A DNA stretch of 64,000 nucleotides. Source: Tretioscincus oriximinensis. Its lineage: Eukaryota > Chordata > Lepidosauria > Squamata > Gymnophthalmidae. Under the pieces are notes generated by a model. That model had not been told where the DNA came from and did no database searches. It saw only the letters and a list, made by a program, of their open reading frames with translations. Shown piece after piece: positions 63,961 to 64,000 of the stretch. Position 1 is the stretch's first letter. The number at the start of each line of letters is the position of its first letter. The translations under genes and the position numbers were made by a program. The stretch is taken from positions 1,326,589-1,390,588 of the forward strand of contig JAJVDF010000231.1 of the NCBI GenBank assembly GCA_022410635.1. The letters are read 5' to 3'.

Positions 63961-64000
63961 ATTGCTCCTAAAGTAAATGAGAGAAAGTACAAGGAAAGAC

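Overview
The window looks like non-coding nuclear DNA from a squamate reptile, probably a lizard-type genome. The evidence is the repeat mix: two lineages of CR1-clade LINE, L2 LINEs ending in AAATAAATAAA tails, 5'-truncated L1, tRNA-headed SINEs with Bov-B/RTE-like (TTC)n tails resembling Sauria SINEs, and many hAT- and Harbinger-like non-autonomous DNA elements. This is family recognition by eye. I cannot name the species, and another non-avian sauropsid is possible.

No complete protein-coding gene is visible. The only coding capacity I can assign with confidence belongs to LINE reverse transcriptases: an open L2 ORF2 C-terminal segment at 58095-58985 (minus) that keeps the YADD box, L1 ORF2 tails at 12482-13224 (plus, one frameshift) and 32505-32900 (minus, stops), and several CR1 ORF2 C-termini. 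One short candidate exon (28615-28793, minus) has an open frame, a strong donor site and a plausible branch point, but I cannot identify the protein. The window is either intergenic or deep inside introns.

Layout. 0-11 kb: a SINE, a foldback MITE, a perfect 45-copy TTAG microsatellite, a 0.9 kb Harbinger-like element built of nested inverted repeats, a 77-bp hairpin MITE, L2 tails and one CR1. 12-20 kb: a truncated L1 with target-site duplication (TSD), CR1 copies (one split by a TSD-flanked insert), and TGACATCA/TGATGTCA-rich stretches. 20-31 kb: SINEs (one split by CR1), a 204-bp perfect-style palindrome and its relatives, a 491-bp TIR element, a polypurine tract, L2, the candidate exon and twin hairpins. 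31-45 kb: L1 fragments, hAT-type elements, a foldback element, an unclassified five-copy family, SINEs, CR1 and L2. 45-64 kb: mostly unassigned sequence up to 51 kb, then L1, hAT, CR1, the L2 with open ORF, a hAT MITE with a perfect 8-bp TSD, a three-unit minisatellite, a SINE and a CR1 end.

Functionally this is a layered record of transposition. The SINEs parasitise LINE machinery (their tails copy L2-like or Bov-B-like ends), and the small palindromic elements would have depended on transposases supplied elsewhere. At least eight insertions can be delimited to the base by target-site duplications, giving a relative order of events. Non-repetitive islands near 26.0-26.7, 46.1-46.5 and 56.1-56.7 kb are the best places to test for conserved regulatory DNA. 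Single N bases are scattered through the window and are assembly ambiguities.
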